A DNA stretch of 64,000 nt from Actinocorallia sp039871655 (GTDB lineage Bacteria > Actinomycetota > Actinomycetes > Streptosporangiales > Streptosporangiaceae), in assembly GCF_039871655.1 (NCBI RefSeq), contig NZ_JBDPLZ010000011.1:124001-188000 (forward strand), in the 5' to 3' direction. Positions 8,724 through 17,838 of the stretch are shown piece by piece. Below the pieces are notes generated by a model that saw nothing but the letters and a program-made list of their open reading frames with translations, ran no database searches and was not told the origin of the DNA. Each line of letters begins with the position of its first letter. The first letter of the stretch is position 1. Position numbers and translations under genes: made by a program.

Positions 8724-9548
8724 GTGACCGAGAAGAGCGTTTCGGGGCGTATCGCCACAAGGTCCGCGGACAGCTCCGGAACCGAGACGGCGGCCCGCGT
8801 CGCCGACGTGCTCCTGCTGTTCGCGGGCGGCCCCCAATACCTGGGCGTCAGCGCGATCAGCCGGGAGCTGGGCCTGTCCAAGGCGGTGGTGCACCGCATC
8901 CTGCAGTCCCTGGTCTCCCGCGAGATGCTGCAGACCGACCCCGGCGTGCCCGGCTACCGGCTCGGGCCCGCGGCGGTGGCGCTCGGCGCGAGCGCGCTGT
9001 CGAGGTTCGAGACCCGCACCGCCGCGCTGCCCGTGCTGCGCAGGCTGCGCGACGAGACGGGCGAGACCAGCACCCTGTCGGGGCTGGTCGGCGAGGAACG
9101 CGTCTACCTGACGCAGTTCGAAAGCCCCTACGAGGTCAAGATGACCGTCGAGGTGGGCCGCAGGTTCCCGCTGCACGCGGGCTCGTCCGGCAAGGCCATC
9201 CTGGCGTTCCTGCCGGAGGACCGCAGGGAGTCGCTGTTGTCGCGCCCGCTGCTCTCGTTCACCGAGCGGACGGTCACCGACACCGGCGCGCTGCGCGCCG
9301 AGCTCGCCGAGATCGCCCGCGACGGGGTGGCGGTGTCCGCCGGGGAGCGCCAGTCCGACGCCGGCTCGGTCGCCGCGCCCCTGTTCGGACCGGACGGCGA
9401 ACCGCACGGCTCCATCAGCGTGTGCGGCCCCCGCCACCGCTTCACCCCCGAGAGGGTGGAGCTGTGGCGGGGGCTCGTACTGGCCGCCGCGGAGGAGATC
9501 AGCCGGAGCTGGACCTGGTCGCGCCCCGCGGGCGAGCGCTCCCGCTGA
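8724..9548 (+). CDS. IclR family transcriptional regulator
   Basis: Regulator of 274 residues with the IclR layout. An N-terminal winged helix-turn-helix (AISRELGLSKAVVHRILQSL, about residues 45-65) precedes the ligand-binding domain with FPLHAGSSGKAILAFLPE and SAGERQSDAGSVAAPLF. Family members repress or activate catabolic operons in response to small aromatic or carboxylic acids. There is no clear Shine-Dalgarno; a TAGGAT -10-like box ends seven bases before the GTG, so the message may be leaderless. It is the likely controller of the divergent 5.5-kb promoter. It ends nine bases from the convergent permease gene. Confidence 0.9.
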   Translation: MTEKSVSGRIATRSADSSGTETAARVADVLLLFAGGPQYLGVSAISRELGLSKAVVHRILQSLVSREMLQTDPGVPGYRLGPAAVALGASALSRFETRTAALPVLRRLRDETGETSTLSGLVGEERVYLTQFESPYEVKMTVEVGRRFPLHAGSSGKAILAFLPEDRRESLLSRPLLSFTERTVTDTGALRAELAEIARDGVAVSAGERQSDAGSVAAPLFGPDGEPHGSISVCGPRHRFTPERVELWRGLVLAAAEEISRSWTWSRPAGERSR

Positions 9549-9557
9549 TCCGCCTCC

Positions 9558-10484
9558 CTACCAGAGTTCGGGGTCGCTCTTGGTGCGGGCGGACGGGTTG
9601 AGCGCGTCGCGGATCGCGTCGCCCAGCAGGTTGAACGCCACCACCACCAGCATGATCGCCAGGCCGGGGAAGACCGTGGCCCACCAGGCCAGCCGCAGCG
9701 TGGTGCGCGAGTCCGACAACATGCTGCCCAGGGAGAAGTCCGGCGGCTGCACGCCCAGGCCCAGCAGGCTGAGCGCGCTCTCCACCAGGATCATCACGCC
9801 GGCGCTGGTCGACCACAGGATGACGACCGGGCCGAGCACGCTGGGCGCGATGTGCCGGAAGAGGATCGCCGGGGTGCGGGCGCCGATGGTGTGGGCCGCG
9901 GTGACGAAGTCCATGCGCTTGGTCTGGGAGACCGAGTTGACGATCGTCCGCGCGTAGTTCGCCCAGCCCCACACCGCCAGGATGATCATGAGCTTGACGA
10001 TGCCGGGCCCGACGACCGCGGCGAGCGCGACACCGACCGCGACGAACGGGATCGCGAACTGGATGTCGGCCAGCCGCATGAGCACCAGGCCCAGGCTGTT
10101 CTCGAAGTACCCGGCGAGCAGGCCGAGCACCAGGCCGAACAGGGCGGCCCCCGACGCGGTCACCACGCCGACGATCAGGCTGAGCCGCAGCCCGTACAGC
10201 AGCCGGCTGAACACGTCCCGGCCGAGGGTGTCGGTGCCCAGCAGGTAACCGCCCTCTCCGCCCAACCAGGACGGGGCCTGGCTCGCGGCGGCGAGGTTCT
10301 GGTGGGTGGGGTCGTGGGGCACGAGCCACGGGGCGAAGACGGCGATCAGCACCAGCACCGCCAGCATCGGGATCGCGATGCGCCCGGAGGTGTCGCCCCA
10401 GACCCGGCCGAGGATCTCGACCAGGCGGGAGCGGCTGCGCGGGGCCGGCTGGGACTTGGCGACCGGGACGGTGGCCGTGGTCAT
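9558..10484 (-). CDS. peptide/nickel-type ABC transporter permease (DppC-like)
   Basis: Membrane permease of 308 residues, the second of two transmembrane subunits of an Opp/Dpp-type importer. An N-terminal hydrophobic segment (IPMLAVLVLIAVFAPWLV) is followed by the substrate-loop DTLGRDVFSRLLYGLRLSL, typical of DppC/OppC. The coupling motif (YARTIVNSVSQTKRMDFVTAA...GA) that contacts the ATPases is also present. It is the last gene of the nine-kilobase operon, 25 bases after the DppB-like gene, with GGAGG five bases before its ATG. The substrate (peptide, opine or metal chelate) cannot be inferred from sequence alone. Confidence 0.9.
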   Translation of the reverse strand: MTTATVPVAKSQPAPRSRSRLVEILGRVWGDTSGRIAIPMLAVLVLIAVFAPWLVPHDPTHQNLAAASQAPSWLGGEGGYLLGTDTLGRDVFSRLLYGLRLSLIVGVVTASGAALFGLVLGLLAGYFENSLGLVLMRLADIQFAIPFVAVGVALAAVVGPGIVKLMIILAVWGWANYARTIVNSVSQTKRMDFVTAAHTIGARTPAILFRHIAPSVLGPVVILWSTSAGVMILVESALSLLGLGVQPPDFSLGSMLSDSRTTLRLAWWATVFPGLAIMLVVVAFNLLGDAIRDALNPSARTKSDPELW

Positions 10485-10509
10485 GGGGTCCTCCGTGGGG
10501 TCAGGGGGC

Positions 10510-11436
10510 TCACGCCGCCGCCTTGGCGCGCAGCCTGGGGTCGATCAGCCGGACGATGAGGTCCATGGCGATGTTGACCAGGGTGATGAGCATGGCCATG
10601 CAGAACACGCTGGCCTGCACCAGCGGGAAGTCCTGGTTGCCCACGCTGCGGATGAGCAGCGCGCCCAGCCCGTTGTAGCCCAGCAGGGGCTCCAGCACGA
10701 GCAGCGCGCTGAACAGGAACGAGAACTCGATGCCCAGCCAGGCCAGCAGCGGCGGCATCGCGCCGGGCAGGGCGTGGCCGAACAGCACCTTCCAGGGCGG
10801 CACGCCTTTGGAGCGGGCGGTGAGCACGTGCCCCTCGTTGAAGGAGTCCAGCAGCTGGCCGCGCACCAGACGGGTGGTGGTCGACACTCCCGCGAGGGTC
10901 AGCGCGGCCACCGGGATCACCAGGCTGGCCATGCCCTCGCTGCCGGTGGCCGGGAGCCACTGCAGGTTCACCGCCAGCAGCAGCACCAGCAGCAGGGCCA
11001 TCCAGAAGTAGGGCACGCTTCCGGTGATGAAGGCGCCGACCATGAGAAGGCGCCCGGTGAGGCGGCTGGGCTTCAGCGCGGCGACGATTCCGACGCCGAA
11101 CGACACCACCACGCACAGCACGAGGGCGGGGATCACCAGCCACAGGCTCGGGCCGAGCCGTTCCAGGACCATCGTCGCGGCGGGCTGGCTGAAGGAGAAC
11201 GACTGCCCGAAGTCGAAGGTGAACGCGCTCAGCAGCGCCTCGCCGTACTGGACGAAGAAGGGCTCGTTGAGGCCGAGCCGCTCCCGGGTCGCCTCGATCA
11301 CCGCGGCGCCGGCGTCCGGCGGGGCCATCAGCTCGGCCGGGTCGCCCGCCAGGCGGGCCAGGACGAACAGGAAGGTGGTCACGCCCCAGGCGACCACGGC
11401 GACCAGCAGCAGCCGGCGGACGGCGTATCCGATCAT
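10510..11436 (-). CDS. peptide/nickel-type ABC transporter permease (DppB-like)
   Basis: Permease of 308 residues with the DppB/OppB N-terminus IGYAVRRLLLVAVVAWGVTTF, about six membrane segments, and the EAA-like coupling loop (LTARSKGVPPWKVLFGHALPGAMPP). It pairs with the DppC-like gene to form the channel. Its ATG overlaps the stop of the small conserved gene upstream (ATGA), so an uncharacterised 93-residue protein is translationally coupled to a transporter subunit, which is not standard for Dpp operons. Confidence 0.9.
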   Translation of the reverse strand: MIGYAVRRLLLVAVVAWGVTTFLFVLARLAGDPAELMAPPDAGAAVIEATRERLGLNEPFFVQYGEALLSAFTFDFGQSFSFSQPAATMVLERLGPSLWLVIPALVLCVVVSFGVGIVAALKPSRLTGRLLMVGAFITGSVPYFWMALLLVLLLAVNLQWLPATGSEGMASLVIPVAALTLAGVSTTTRLVRGQLLDSFNEGHVLTARSKGVPPWKVLFGHALPGAMPPLLAWLGIEFSFLFSALLVLEPLLGYNGLGALLIRSVGNQDFPLVQASVFCMAMLITLVNIAMDLIVRLIDPRLRAKAAA

Positions 11437-11714
11437 CGGGGTCCTCCCGCGGCGGCAGCCTCCATGACGCGTTCGAGGAACGCCCTGCGGTCGGCCGCCA
11501 GCCGGGCGCTCAGCTCCGGTCCGGGCTGGAACAGGTCGAGGTCCCGCCGGGTGACCGAGCCCCGTTCGGCCAGCAGCTCCTCCAGGACGGTGAAACGGTC
11601 ACGGAGCACCCAGAGCTCTGAGGCCACTTCCATGAGTGCGTTGAACACCCCGTCCAGGCGTTCGGAACGTTCCAGATAGACGGGGTTCTCAGCGGCGAAT
11701 CCCGGCATGGTCAT
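11433..11714 (-). CDS. small conserved protein of unknown function, paralogue 1
   Basis: I do not recognise this 93-residue protein. It is predicted helical, with no signal peptide or membrane segment. Its core SELWVLRDRFTVLEELLAERG is almost repeated in a second small protein of the same operon (SELWILKDRTLVLEHLLAERG), and further matches (RLD before it, P.EL..L...R after it) show that the two are paralogues. Both ends overlap the neighbours: the ATPase stop (ATGA) and the DppB-like start (ATGA). Tight coupling to importer subunits suggests a cytoplasmic accessory role, for example binding the imported substrate or a methyltransferase. That role is inference. Confidence 0.8.
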   Translation of the reverse strand: MTMPGFAAENPVYLERSERLDGVFNALMEVASELWVLRDRFTVLEELLAERGSVTRRDLDLFQPGPELSARLAADRRAFLERVMEAAAAGGPR

Positions 11715-12751
11715 CCGCCTTTCTTGAGGGTCGGCAAATCGGTGGCGGGAAGGGTGAGCGGGGGCGGCGCGGGCACCGCGCGGTGCCCGAGATCACCGCC
11801 GAGCCGCAGCTCGCCCGGGAAGTGGCAGGCCGCCTGGCGCCCTTCGGCGACGGTGACCAGCGGCGGCGCCTGCTCGACGCACCGGGCGGTGGCCAGCGGG
11901 CAGCGGGAGCTGAACGCGCAGCCGGGAGGCCGGTCGACCGGGGAGGGGATGTCTCCGGTCGGCAGGATGCGGTGTTCGGCGTCCCGCTGCATCGAGGCCA
12001 GCACCGCGGTGTAGGGGTGGGCGGGGTCGGTGAACAGCTCGGCGGCGGGGCCGATCTCCACCACCCTGCCCAGGTACATGACCGCGATCCGGTGGCTGAG
12101 GTGCCGCACCAGAGCCAGGTCGTGGGTGATGAACAGGTAGGCCAGGCCGCGCCGCCGCTGCAGGTCCTGCAGCAGGTTCACCACCTGGGCCTGCACCGAG
12201 ACGTCCAGGGACGCGGTCGGCTCGTCCGCCACGATCAGCGACGGGTCGAGCATGAGGGCCCTCGCGATGCCGACGCGCTGCCGCTGGCCGCCGGAGAGCT
12301 CCTGGGGGTACCGGCCGGCGAACGCCGGGTCCAGCCCCACCTGCTCCATCATCTCCAGCACCCGGCGGCGGCGCTCGGCGGAGCCGCCCTCCCCGTGCAC
12401 CTGCAGCGGCTCGGCCAGTACGTCGCCCACCCGCTGGTAGGGGTTGAGCGAGGTGGACGGGTTCTGGAAGACCATCGCCATGCGGCGGCGGACGGCGGTG
12501 CGCAGCGCCGAGCCGCGGAGCGCGGTGACGTCGCGGCCCTCGAACTCGATGCGGCCCGCGGTGGGCTTCTCCAGCCGGATCAGCATCCGGGCCACGGTGG
12601 TCTTGCCGCTGCCGGACTCCCCCACCAGGCCCAGGGTCTCGCCGCGGCGCACCTCGAAGGAGACCCCGTCGACGGCGCGCAGCGTGCGGCCGCCGCCGAG
12701 GCGGAACTCCTTGACCAGGCCGTCGGCCCGGGCGACGTACTGCTCACTCAT
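11711..12751 (-). CDS. peptide-type ABC transporter ATP-binding protein (DppF-like)
   Basis: ATPase of 346 residues. Walker A is GESGSGKTT, the Q-loop is MVFQNPSTSLNP, the signature is LSGGQRQRVGIARAL, Walker B is LIVADEPTASLD, and the switch His is in FITHDLAL. The C-terminal oligopeptide extension carries HPYTAVL and a cysteine-containing segment (GCAFSSRCPLATARC) typical of OppF/DppF. An ATG six bases after CAGGAG was preferred over a GTG three bases further out. It overlaps the upstream ATPase gene and the downstream small gene. Confidence 0.92.
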   Translation of the reverse strand: MSEQYVARADGLVKEFRLGGGRTLRAVDGVSFEVRRGETLGLVGESGSGKTTVARMLIRLEKPTAGRIEFEGRDVTALRGSALRTAVRRRMAMVFQNPSTSLNPYQRVGDVLAEPLQVHGEGGSAERRRRVLEMMEQVGLDPAFAGRYPQELSGGQRQRVGIARALMLDPSLIVADEPTASLDVSVQAQVVNLLQDLQRRRGLAYLFITHDLALVRHLSHRIAVMYLGRVVEIGPAAELFTDPAHPYTAVLASMQRDAEHRILPTGDIPSPVDRPPGCAFSSRCPLATARCVEQAPPLVTVAEGRQAACHFPGELRLGGDLGHRAVPAPPPLTLPATDLPTLKKGG

Positions 12752-13793
12752 CACGGGCTCCTGTGGTGATCGGGCCGTACCCCTCGGTCAGCAGGCAGGC
12801 GGCGGTCCGTCCCGGGGCCACCGGGCGCGGCTCGGGACGCGCGGACCGGCACACCTCGTGCACGCTCGGGCAGCGGGCCGCGAACGCGCAGCCGGTCAGC
12901 TTCTCTCCGGGGCCGGGCGGGCGGCCCTCGATGGTGTTCAGCCTCTCGCCCGGACGGTGGGAGCCGGGGGCCGAGCGCAGCAGCGACCAGGTGTAGGGGT
13001 GGCGCGGGCGGGCCAGGACCTCGGCGGTCGGCCCGGTCTCCACGACCTCGCCCGCGTACATCACCACCAGCCGGTCCGCGAGATCGGTGATCACATCCAG
13101 GTCGTGGGTGGCGATCACGATCGACAGGCCGAGCTCCCGGTTGAGCTCTTTCAGCAGCTCCAGGATCTGGGCCTGGGTCGTCACGTCCAGAGCCGTGGTG
13201 GGCTCGTCGCAGAACAGGACGGCCGGTCCGGCCACCAGCGCCATCGCGATCACGATGCGCTGGGACTGGCCTCCGGAGACCTCGTGGGGGTAGGAGTTCA
13301 TCCGGGAGGCCGGCTCGGGGATGCCGACCCGGGCCAGCATCCGCTCGGCCAGCTCGCGGGCCGCGGCGCGGGACAACGACGGGTCGGCCGTCCGCGCCGA
13401 CTCGATCAGCTGCGCCCCGATGCGCTTCATCGGGTGCAGCGACCGCCACGGGTCCTGGAACACCAGCCGTGCCCGCTTGGCCCGCAGGTCGCGCAACCCG
13501 CGCTTGGGCATGGCCAGCACGTCCTGGCCGTCCAGGACGATCGAGCCCTCCACCTGCGCGCCGGGCGGCAGCAACCGCAGCGCCGCCATGATCGAGGTCG
13601 ACTTGCCCGAGCCCGACTCCCCCGCCAGCGCCACGATCTCGCCCTTCTCGACGTGGAACGTGGCGTCCCGGATGATCCGCAGCCGTCCCTTGCCGGTCGG
13701 GAGCGTCACCCGGACGCCCCTCATCACCAGGGCGTCCTCCCGGAACCTCTCCGGGGACGGCGCCGCGGCCGTCTCCACCAGTCCCTCGCTCAC
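12744..13793 (-). CDS. peptide-type ABC transporter ATP-binding protein (DppD-like)
   Basis: ATPase of 349 residues. Walker A is GESGSGKST, the signature is VSGGQSQRIVIAMAL, Walker B is VLFCDEPTTALD, and IATHDLD is the H-loop. The oligopeptide C-terminal region includes HPYTWSLL and GCAFAARCPSVHEVC. The GTG start overlaps the stop of the upstream methyltransferase (GTGA); a longer reading upstream lies entirely inside that gene and is not coding. It forms a heterodimeric motor with the DppF-like subunit. Confidence 0.92.
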   Translation of the reverse strand: MSEGLVETAAAPSPERFREDALVMRGVRVTLPTGKGRLRIIRDATFHVEKGEIVALAGESGSGKSTSIMAALRLLPPGAQVEGSIVLDGQDVLAMPKRGLRDLRAKRARLVFQDPWRSLHPMKRIGAQLIESARTADPSLSRAAARELAERMLARVGIPEPASRMNSYPHEVSGGQSQRIVIAMALVAGPAVLFCDEPTTALDVTTQAQILELLKELNRELGLSIVIATHDLDVITDLADRLVVMYAGEVVETGPTAEVLARPRHPYTWSLLRSAPGSHRPGERLNTIEGRPPGPGEKLTGCAFAARCPSVHEVCRSARPEPRPVAPGRTAACLLTEGYGPITTGARDE

Positions 13794-14893
13794 GTCGACT
13801 CCTTCTCTTCGGCCGGGCGGCGGGCGAGGGTCACCCACGGGTAGTTCCCGGGGCCGAGGGCCTGCTGGCGCACCTCGGTGAACCCCGCGGCCTCGGCCAT
13901 CTCCACCAGATCGGCCGTGGCGGTGGTCCGCCACCACGGCTCGTTTCCGTTCTCCGCGTCCCAGTCGTCCAGCCACGCCTGGTAGGGGGTCCGCTCGTGA
14001 TAGGGCGCGACGTCGGAGAACACCAGGTCCCCGCCCGGCTTCAGCAGCCGGAACGCCTCGGCGAAGACCTTGCGGATCGTGTGCGGGGGGATCTCGTGCA
14101 GCAGGATGAACGAGGTCACCAGGTCCTGGCTCCCCGCGGGCAGTCCCGTCTGCTCGGCGGGAGCCCGCACCAGCTCCCAGGTCAGTCCCCTGTCGGCGGC
14201 CCGTCGCTGAGCGTAGCGCAGGGCCGTCAGTGACAAGTCCACTCCGGTGACGCGGGCGTCCGGGAAACGTTCGGCCAGCTTGAGCGTGTACTGCCCGGTT
14301 CCGCAGCCCAGATCGCAGACGGCGGTGTAGCCGGTTCTCGGCGCCGCCGCCGCGACCTGGGCCCGCTGGCGAAAGATGTCACCGTAGGCCGGCACCAGCA
14401 GATACCGGTAGACCAGCTCGTGGTGCACGAACCCCATGTGCTCGTGGCCGTCCCAGCCACCGGTGGTGCCGTGGAACTCGTACTTCCAGTACCGCGGCAC
14501 CACCTCCTGCCCCCGGTCGAGGATCGCCGCGGGGTCGGGTGCCTGCGCGAACTCCTCCAGCTCCGCGCGCTGGGCCTGGAAGGCCGCGGCGGCACGCGGG
14601 GTCAGCGAACGGCGGCCCCAGCGCAGCGCGGCGCCGATCACCGCCTGTTCGGCGGAGCCGTCCAGGGCCCGATCGGCCGCCTCGCGCAGGTCGCCGATCC
14701 GCGGGTCCAGTGCGTCCGCCCACGCCGCGACCTCGGGCGAGGCCTCGAGCCGGGCCTTGACCCTCGCCCGCAGCGGGTCGAGGGCCGCCCGCTGCGCGGC
14801 GAGGAACTCCAGCTCGGCCCGGCCGCGCTGGTGCAGCCGGACGTCCGGGTTCATGCCGTCGGGAACCTGTGCGGCGATCTCCTCCGGGGGCAA
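13790..14893 (-). CDS. SAM-dependent class I methyltransferase, paralogue 1
   Basis: Protein of 367 residues. A non-catalytic N-terminal region of about 150 residues carries the shared motif TTGGWDGHEHMG and is followed by a Rossmann methyltransferase domain. SAM motif I is CDLGCGTGQY, the acidic residue is in GVDLS, and LKPGGDLVFSDVAPY is the post-II motif. A TTG start was chosen because AAGGAGG lies eight bases upstream; the first ATG would be 42 bases in and has no ribosome site. It starts three bases after the binding-protein stop and overlaps the DppD-like gene. The methyl acceptor is unknown. Confidence 0.85.
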   Translation of the reverse strand: MPPEEIAAQVPDGMNPDVRLHQRGRAELEFLAAQRAALDPLRARVKARLEASPEVAAWADALDPRIGDLREAADRALDGSAEQAVIGAALRWGRRSLTPRAAAAFQAQRAELEEFAQAPDPAAILDRGQEVVPRYWKYEFHGTTGGWDGHEHMGFVHHELVYRYLLVPAYGDIFRQRAQVAAAAPRTGYTAVCDLGCGTGQYTLKLAERFPDARVTGVDLSLTALRYAQRRAADRGLTWELVRAPAEQTGLPAGSQDLVTSFILLHEIPPHTIRKVFAEAFRLLKPGGDLVFSDVAPYHERTPYQAWLDDWDAENGNEPWWRTTATADLVEMAEAAGFTEVRQQALGPGNYPWVTLARRPAEEKEST

Positions 14894-14896
14894 AGG

Positions 14897-16450
14897 TCAG
14901 ACCTCCTTGGCCACTGCGTCGAGCTTGAGCATCAGGCCGTTGCCGTTGTCGAACCCGGTCACGCCCTTGCGGTAACCGCCGACGGTGGGGGCGCCGTAGG
15001 TGTAGAGGATGTAGGCCTGCTCGTTCAGGTACTCGGCGCACTCGATGAGCTTCTTCTCGCGCTTGGCGGTGTCCAGCTCGGTGCGCTCGGCCTGCAGGAG
15101 CTTGTCCCACTTGGCGTCCTTGACGAACGGCTTCTTGGACGAGGAGACGTGCCCGTACATGCGGTCGGCGTCGAAGATGCCGGTGTAGGAGCCGCCCCGG
15201 TAGAAGACGTGGGCGTCCGAGCCGTTGCGGAACGACTGCACCCAGACCGGGATGTCCACCGAGGTGATCTTCGGCTTGAATCCGGCCTCCTGGAGCTGAG
15301 CTCCGACCGCTTCGTACAGCTTCTTGTAGAGGTTCATGCCGAAGATCTCGATCTCCGCGCCCACCGCGCCGGCCTCCTTGAGGAGGTTCTTGGCGCCCTC
15401 GAGGTCGTAGGCCGGACGGGTGATCGACGTGGTGTGCCCGAAGACGCCCTCCGGCGCGACCTGGCCGTCCTCCAGCACGCCCGCCCCGTAGGTGAGCGCC
15501 TTCATCAGGGCCGGGGCGTCGATCGCCTTGATCGCGGCCTGGCGCACCCGGATGTCGTCGAAGGGGGCCTTGGTGGTGTTCAGCTGGAACATGTTCTGGT
15601 TGCCGCTGAAGTCGGAGGCGATCGTGAGGTCGTCCCGGCCGCTCAGCGTCTTCAGGCTCTCCGCGCTGAGGTTCTGCGCGGCGTCGATCTCCCCGGCCTC
15701 CAGTGCCGAGGCGAGCGCCCCGGCGTCGGTGAAGTACCGCAGGGCGATCTGCGAGGTCTTCGGCGCGCCGCCGTAGAACCCGTCGTAGGCGGTGAACTCG
15801 ATGCCGGTGTCCACCCCGAACTTGCTGATCTTGAACTGGCCGGAGCCGATCGGGTTCGCGGTGAAGCCGTCCGGGCCGACCTTCTTCCAGTGCGCCTGGG
15901 GCACGATGAAGACCTGGCCGAGGCGGGCCAGCAGCAGCGGGTCGGGCGCGACGGTCTCGATCTGCAGCGTGGTGGCGTCGATCTTGCGCACGTCCTTCAC
16001 GCCGGTGAGGAACATCGCGACGGCGTACTGCTTGGCGGTGACCTCGGTGAGGCTGAAGACCACGTCGTCGATGGTGACGGGCGAGCCGTCGTGGAACGTG
16101 ACACCCTGGCGCAGCTTGAACTTCCAGACCGTCGGCTTGATCCGCGTCCACTCCTCGGCCAGCCGGGGGGCGGCCTCGGTGTCGCCGCGCAGCTGGCGCA
16201 CCAGCGAGTCGAAGGCGTTGAACTGGAAGGTGGTGTACTGCTCCTGCATCGGGTTCAGCGTGTCGTCCACGATGACCGTGCCGAGGGTCAGGAGGGAGGC
16301 CTTGGAGCCGCTGCCGCCCGAGTCGCCGGGTCCGCCGCAGGCGCTCAGCAGGGGGGCCGCCGCCGCCAGGCCGCCCAGCGCCAGGCCGCCACGCAGGAAG
16401 CCCCTGCGGTCGATCGCACGGGCCTGGCCGGAGAAGAGGTTCTTGCTCAC
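14897..16450 (-). CDS. peptide-type ABC transporter substrate-binding lipoprotein, Tat-exported
   Basis: Extracytoplasmic binding protein of the SBP_bac_5 family, 517 residues, normal for peptide, opine or nickel binders. The signal sequence has a twin-arginine motif (RRGFLRGG) and ends in a lipobox LSAC, so it is probably exported folded by Tat and lipid-anchored. The family segment with W-F-LR-GV-F-DG-P (VWKFKLRQGVTFHDGSPV) is present. The GTG start follows AAGGAA by six bases. It lies between the two methyltransferase/small-protein modules. Tat export can hint at a cofactor- or metal-containing ligand complex, but that is inference. Confidence 0.9.
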   Translation of the reverse strand: MSKNLFSGQARAIDRRGFLRGGLALGGLAAAAPLLSACGGPGDSGGSGSKASLLTLGTVIVDDTLNPMQEQYTTFQFNAFDSLVRQLRGDTEAAPRLAEEWTRIKPTVWKFKLRQGVTFHDGSPVTIDDVVFSLTEVTAKQYAVAMFLTGVKDVRKIDATTLQIETVAPDPLLLARLGQVFIVPQAHWKKVGPDGFTANPIGSGQFKISKFGVDTGIEFTAYDGFYGGAPKTSQIALRYFTDAGALASALEAGEIDAAQNLSAESLKTLSGRDDLTIASDFSGNQNMFQLNTTKAPFDDIRVRQAAIKAIDAPALMKALTYGAGVLEDGQVAPEGVFGHTTSITRPAYDLEGAKNLLKEAGAVGAEIEIFGMNLYKKLYEAVGAQLQEAGFKPKITSVDIPVWVQSFRNGSDAHVFYRGGSYTGIFDADRMYGHVSSSKKPFVKDAKWDKLLQAERTELDTAKREKKLIECAEYLNEQAYILYTYGAPTVGGYRKGVTGFDNGNGLMLKLDAVAKEV

Positions 16451-16460
16451 TTACCGTTCC

Positions 16461-16748
16461 TTAAGATTCGGTGGCCGCGACCGCGGCCTTCACCCGGGTG
16501 TCGGGGTCGAAGATCGCCCCGAACACGCGTCCGACGAGCGCCTCGCGCTCCTTGCGCAACTTCGCCACGAGTTCCTCGGACGGCCGCAGCTCGTCCACCG
16601 CCGCGGGGTCGAGGCAGCCCCGCTCGGCCAGCAGGTGCTCCAGGACCAGGGTGCGGTCCTTGAGGATCCACAGCTCGGAGGTCAGCTCGGCGATCATGCG
16701 CGCGAGCTCGTCCAGCCGCCCCGAGCCGAGGTAGGTCTCGCCGCTCAC
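16461..16748 (-). CDS. small conserved protein of unknown function, paralogue 2
   Basis: A 95-residue paralogue of the small protein at 11.4 kb, sharing SELW.L.DR..VLE.LLAERG and flanking positions. No family is recognised. It is predicted helical and soluble, with one cysteine directly after the shared core (LLAERGCLDP). The GTG start overlaps the stop of methyltransferase 2 (GTGA), and the gene ends ten bases before the binding-protein start. Two copies in one operon, each next to a different partner, suggest a duplicated functional unit rather than a spurious frame. Confidence 0.78.
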   Translation of the reverse strand: MSGETYLGSGRLDELARMIAELTSELWILKDRTLVLEHLLAERGCLDPAAVDELRPSEELVAKLRKEREALVGRVFGAIFDPDTRVKAAVAATES

Positions 16749-17803
16749 AGGTTCTCCTCCTTGCGTCCGCGGACGATCCACGGGTAGTCGCCCTTGTTCA
16801 GGCCGTAGGCCTTGACGTCGGTGAAGCCCACTTCCTCCATCAGGGCGGGCAGGTCCAGCTGCAGGTAGGCGCGCATGAACGGCTCGCCCCGGTGCTCGGT
16901 CTCCCAGTCCAGGACCACCGACCGGAAGGCGCCGTTGCGGTCGAAGGGCGCGATGTCGCCCATGACCAGGTCGCCGCCGGGCTCCAGCACCCGGAACATC
17001 TCCTGGAGGATCTCCTTGGTGGCCTTCGGCGGGGTCTCGTGGAAGAGAGTGAAGATCGACACCAGTCCGACCGAGGCGTCCGGCAGGCCGGTCTCCTCGA
17101 CCGGGGCCTGGATGAGGGTCCACTCCTCGCCCTCGTGCACCGCGCGGGCGCGGGCGTAGCGCAGCTGGGTCTCCGACAGCTCGACGCCGATGATCTCGCT
17201 GTCGGGGAAGACCCCGGACAGGGCGGTCAGCATGCGACCGTTGCCGCAGCCGGCCTCCAGAACGGTGCCGTAGTCCCGGCGCGGGGCCTCCATGGCCACC
17301 TGGGTGCGCTGGTCCATCAGGTTCTCGCCGGTCCGGACGGCGCCGACGCCGCCGGGCATGATGACGTAGCGGTAGCCCAGGTCGTGGATGACCACGCCCA
17401 TCAGGTCGTGGCCGTCCCAGCCGCCGGTCGTCAGGTGGAACCCGGCGTGGAAGTAGGCCGGCACGTCGGCGTCGGGGTTGAGCGTGAGCGAACCGGGGGC
17501 GTCCTCGGGGACGTCCAGCCACCCCTCGATCGCCGTACGGGACTCCTCGGCGGCCGGGATGGAGCGGACGTAGATCTCCTCCGCCACGTACCGGGTGTAC
17601 AGCCGGTCGAACAGCCAGGGGGCGTGGTCGGCCAGCTTCTCCGTCACCGAACGGCGGCGTTCGGCCAGCTCCGCGGGGGGCTCGGACTCGAGCTGCTCGT
17701 ACCGCGCGGCGGCCGCGGGCTGCAGCACTCCGCCGGCGTAGCCCTGAAGCGAGCCGAGGAATTCCAGGCTCGCGCGGGAGCGCTGCTTCACAGGGACGTC
17801 CAA
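16745..17803 (-). CDS. SAM-dependent class I methyltransferase, paralogue 2
   Basis: Protein of 352 residues homologous along its length to the methyltransferase at 13.8 kb. Shared features are the N-terminal SLEFL region, TTGGWDGHDLMG near residue 125, SAM motif I (VLEAGCGNGRM), GVELS, and LEPGGDLVMGDIAPFDRNGAF. The TTG start has GGAGG five bases upstream. The gene follows the flavin monooxygenase by 35 bases and overlaps small protein 2. Whether the two methyltransferases act on the same or successive substrates is unknown. The unusual N-terminal domain may bind the acceptor. Confidence 0.85.
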   Translation of the reverse strand: MDVPVKQRSRASLEFLGSLQGYAGGVLQPAAAARYEQLESEPPAELAERRRSVTEKLADHAPWLFDRLYTRYVAEEIYVRSIPAAEESRTAIEGWLDVPEDAPGSLTLNPDADVPAYFHAGFHLTTGGWDGHDLMGVVIHDLGYRYVIMPGGVGAVRTGENLMDQRTQVAMEAPRRDYGTVLEAGCGNGRMLTALSGVFPDSEIIGVELSETQLRYARARAVHEGEEWTLIQAPVEETGLPDASVGLVSIFTLFHETPPKATKEILQEMFRVLEPGGDLVMGDIAPFDRNGAFRSVVLDWETEHRGEPFMRAYLQLDLPALMEEVGFTDVKAYGLNKGDYPWIVRGRKEENL

Positions 17804-17838
17804 GGGAACCTCCTTCTTACGATGCGGAAATCAAGGGG

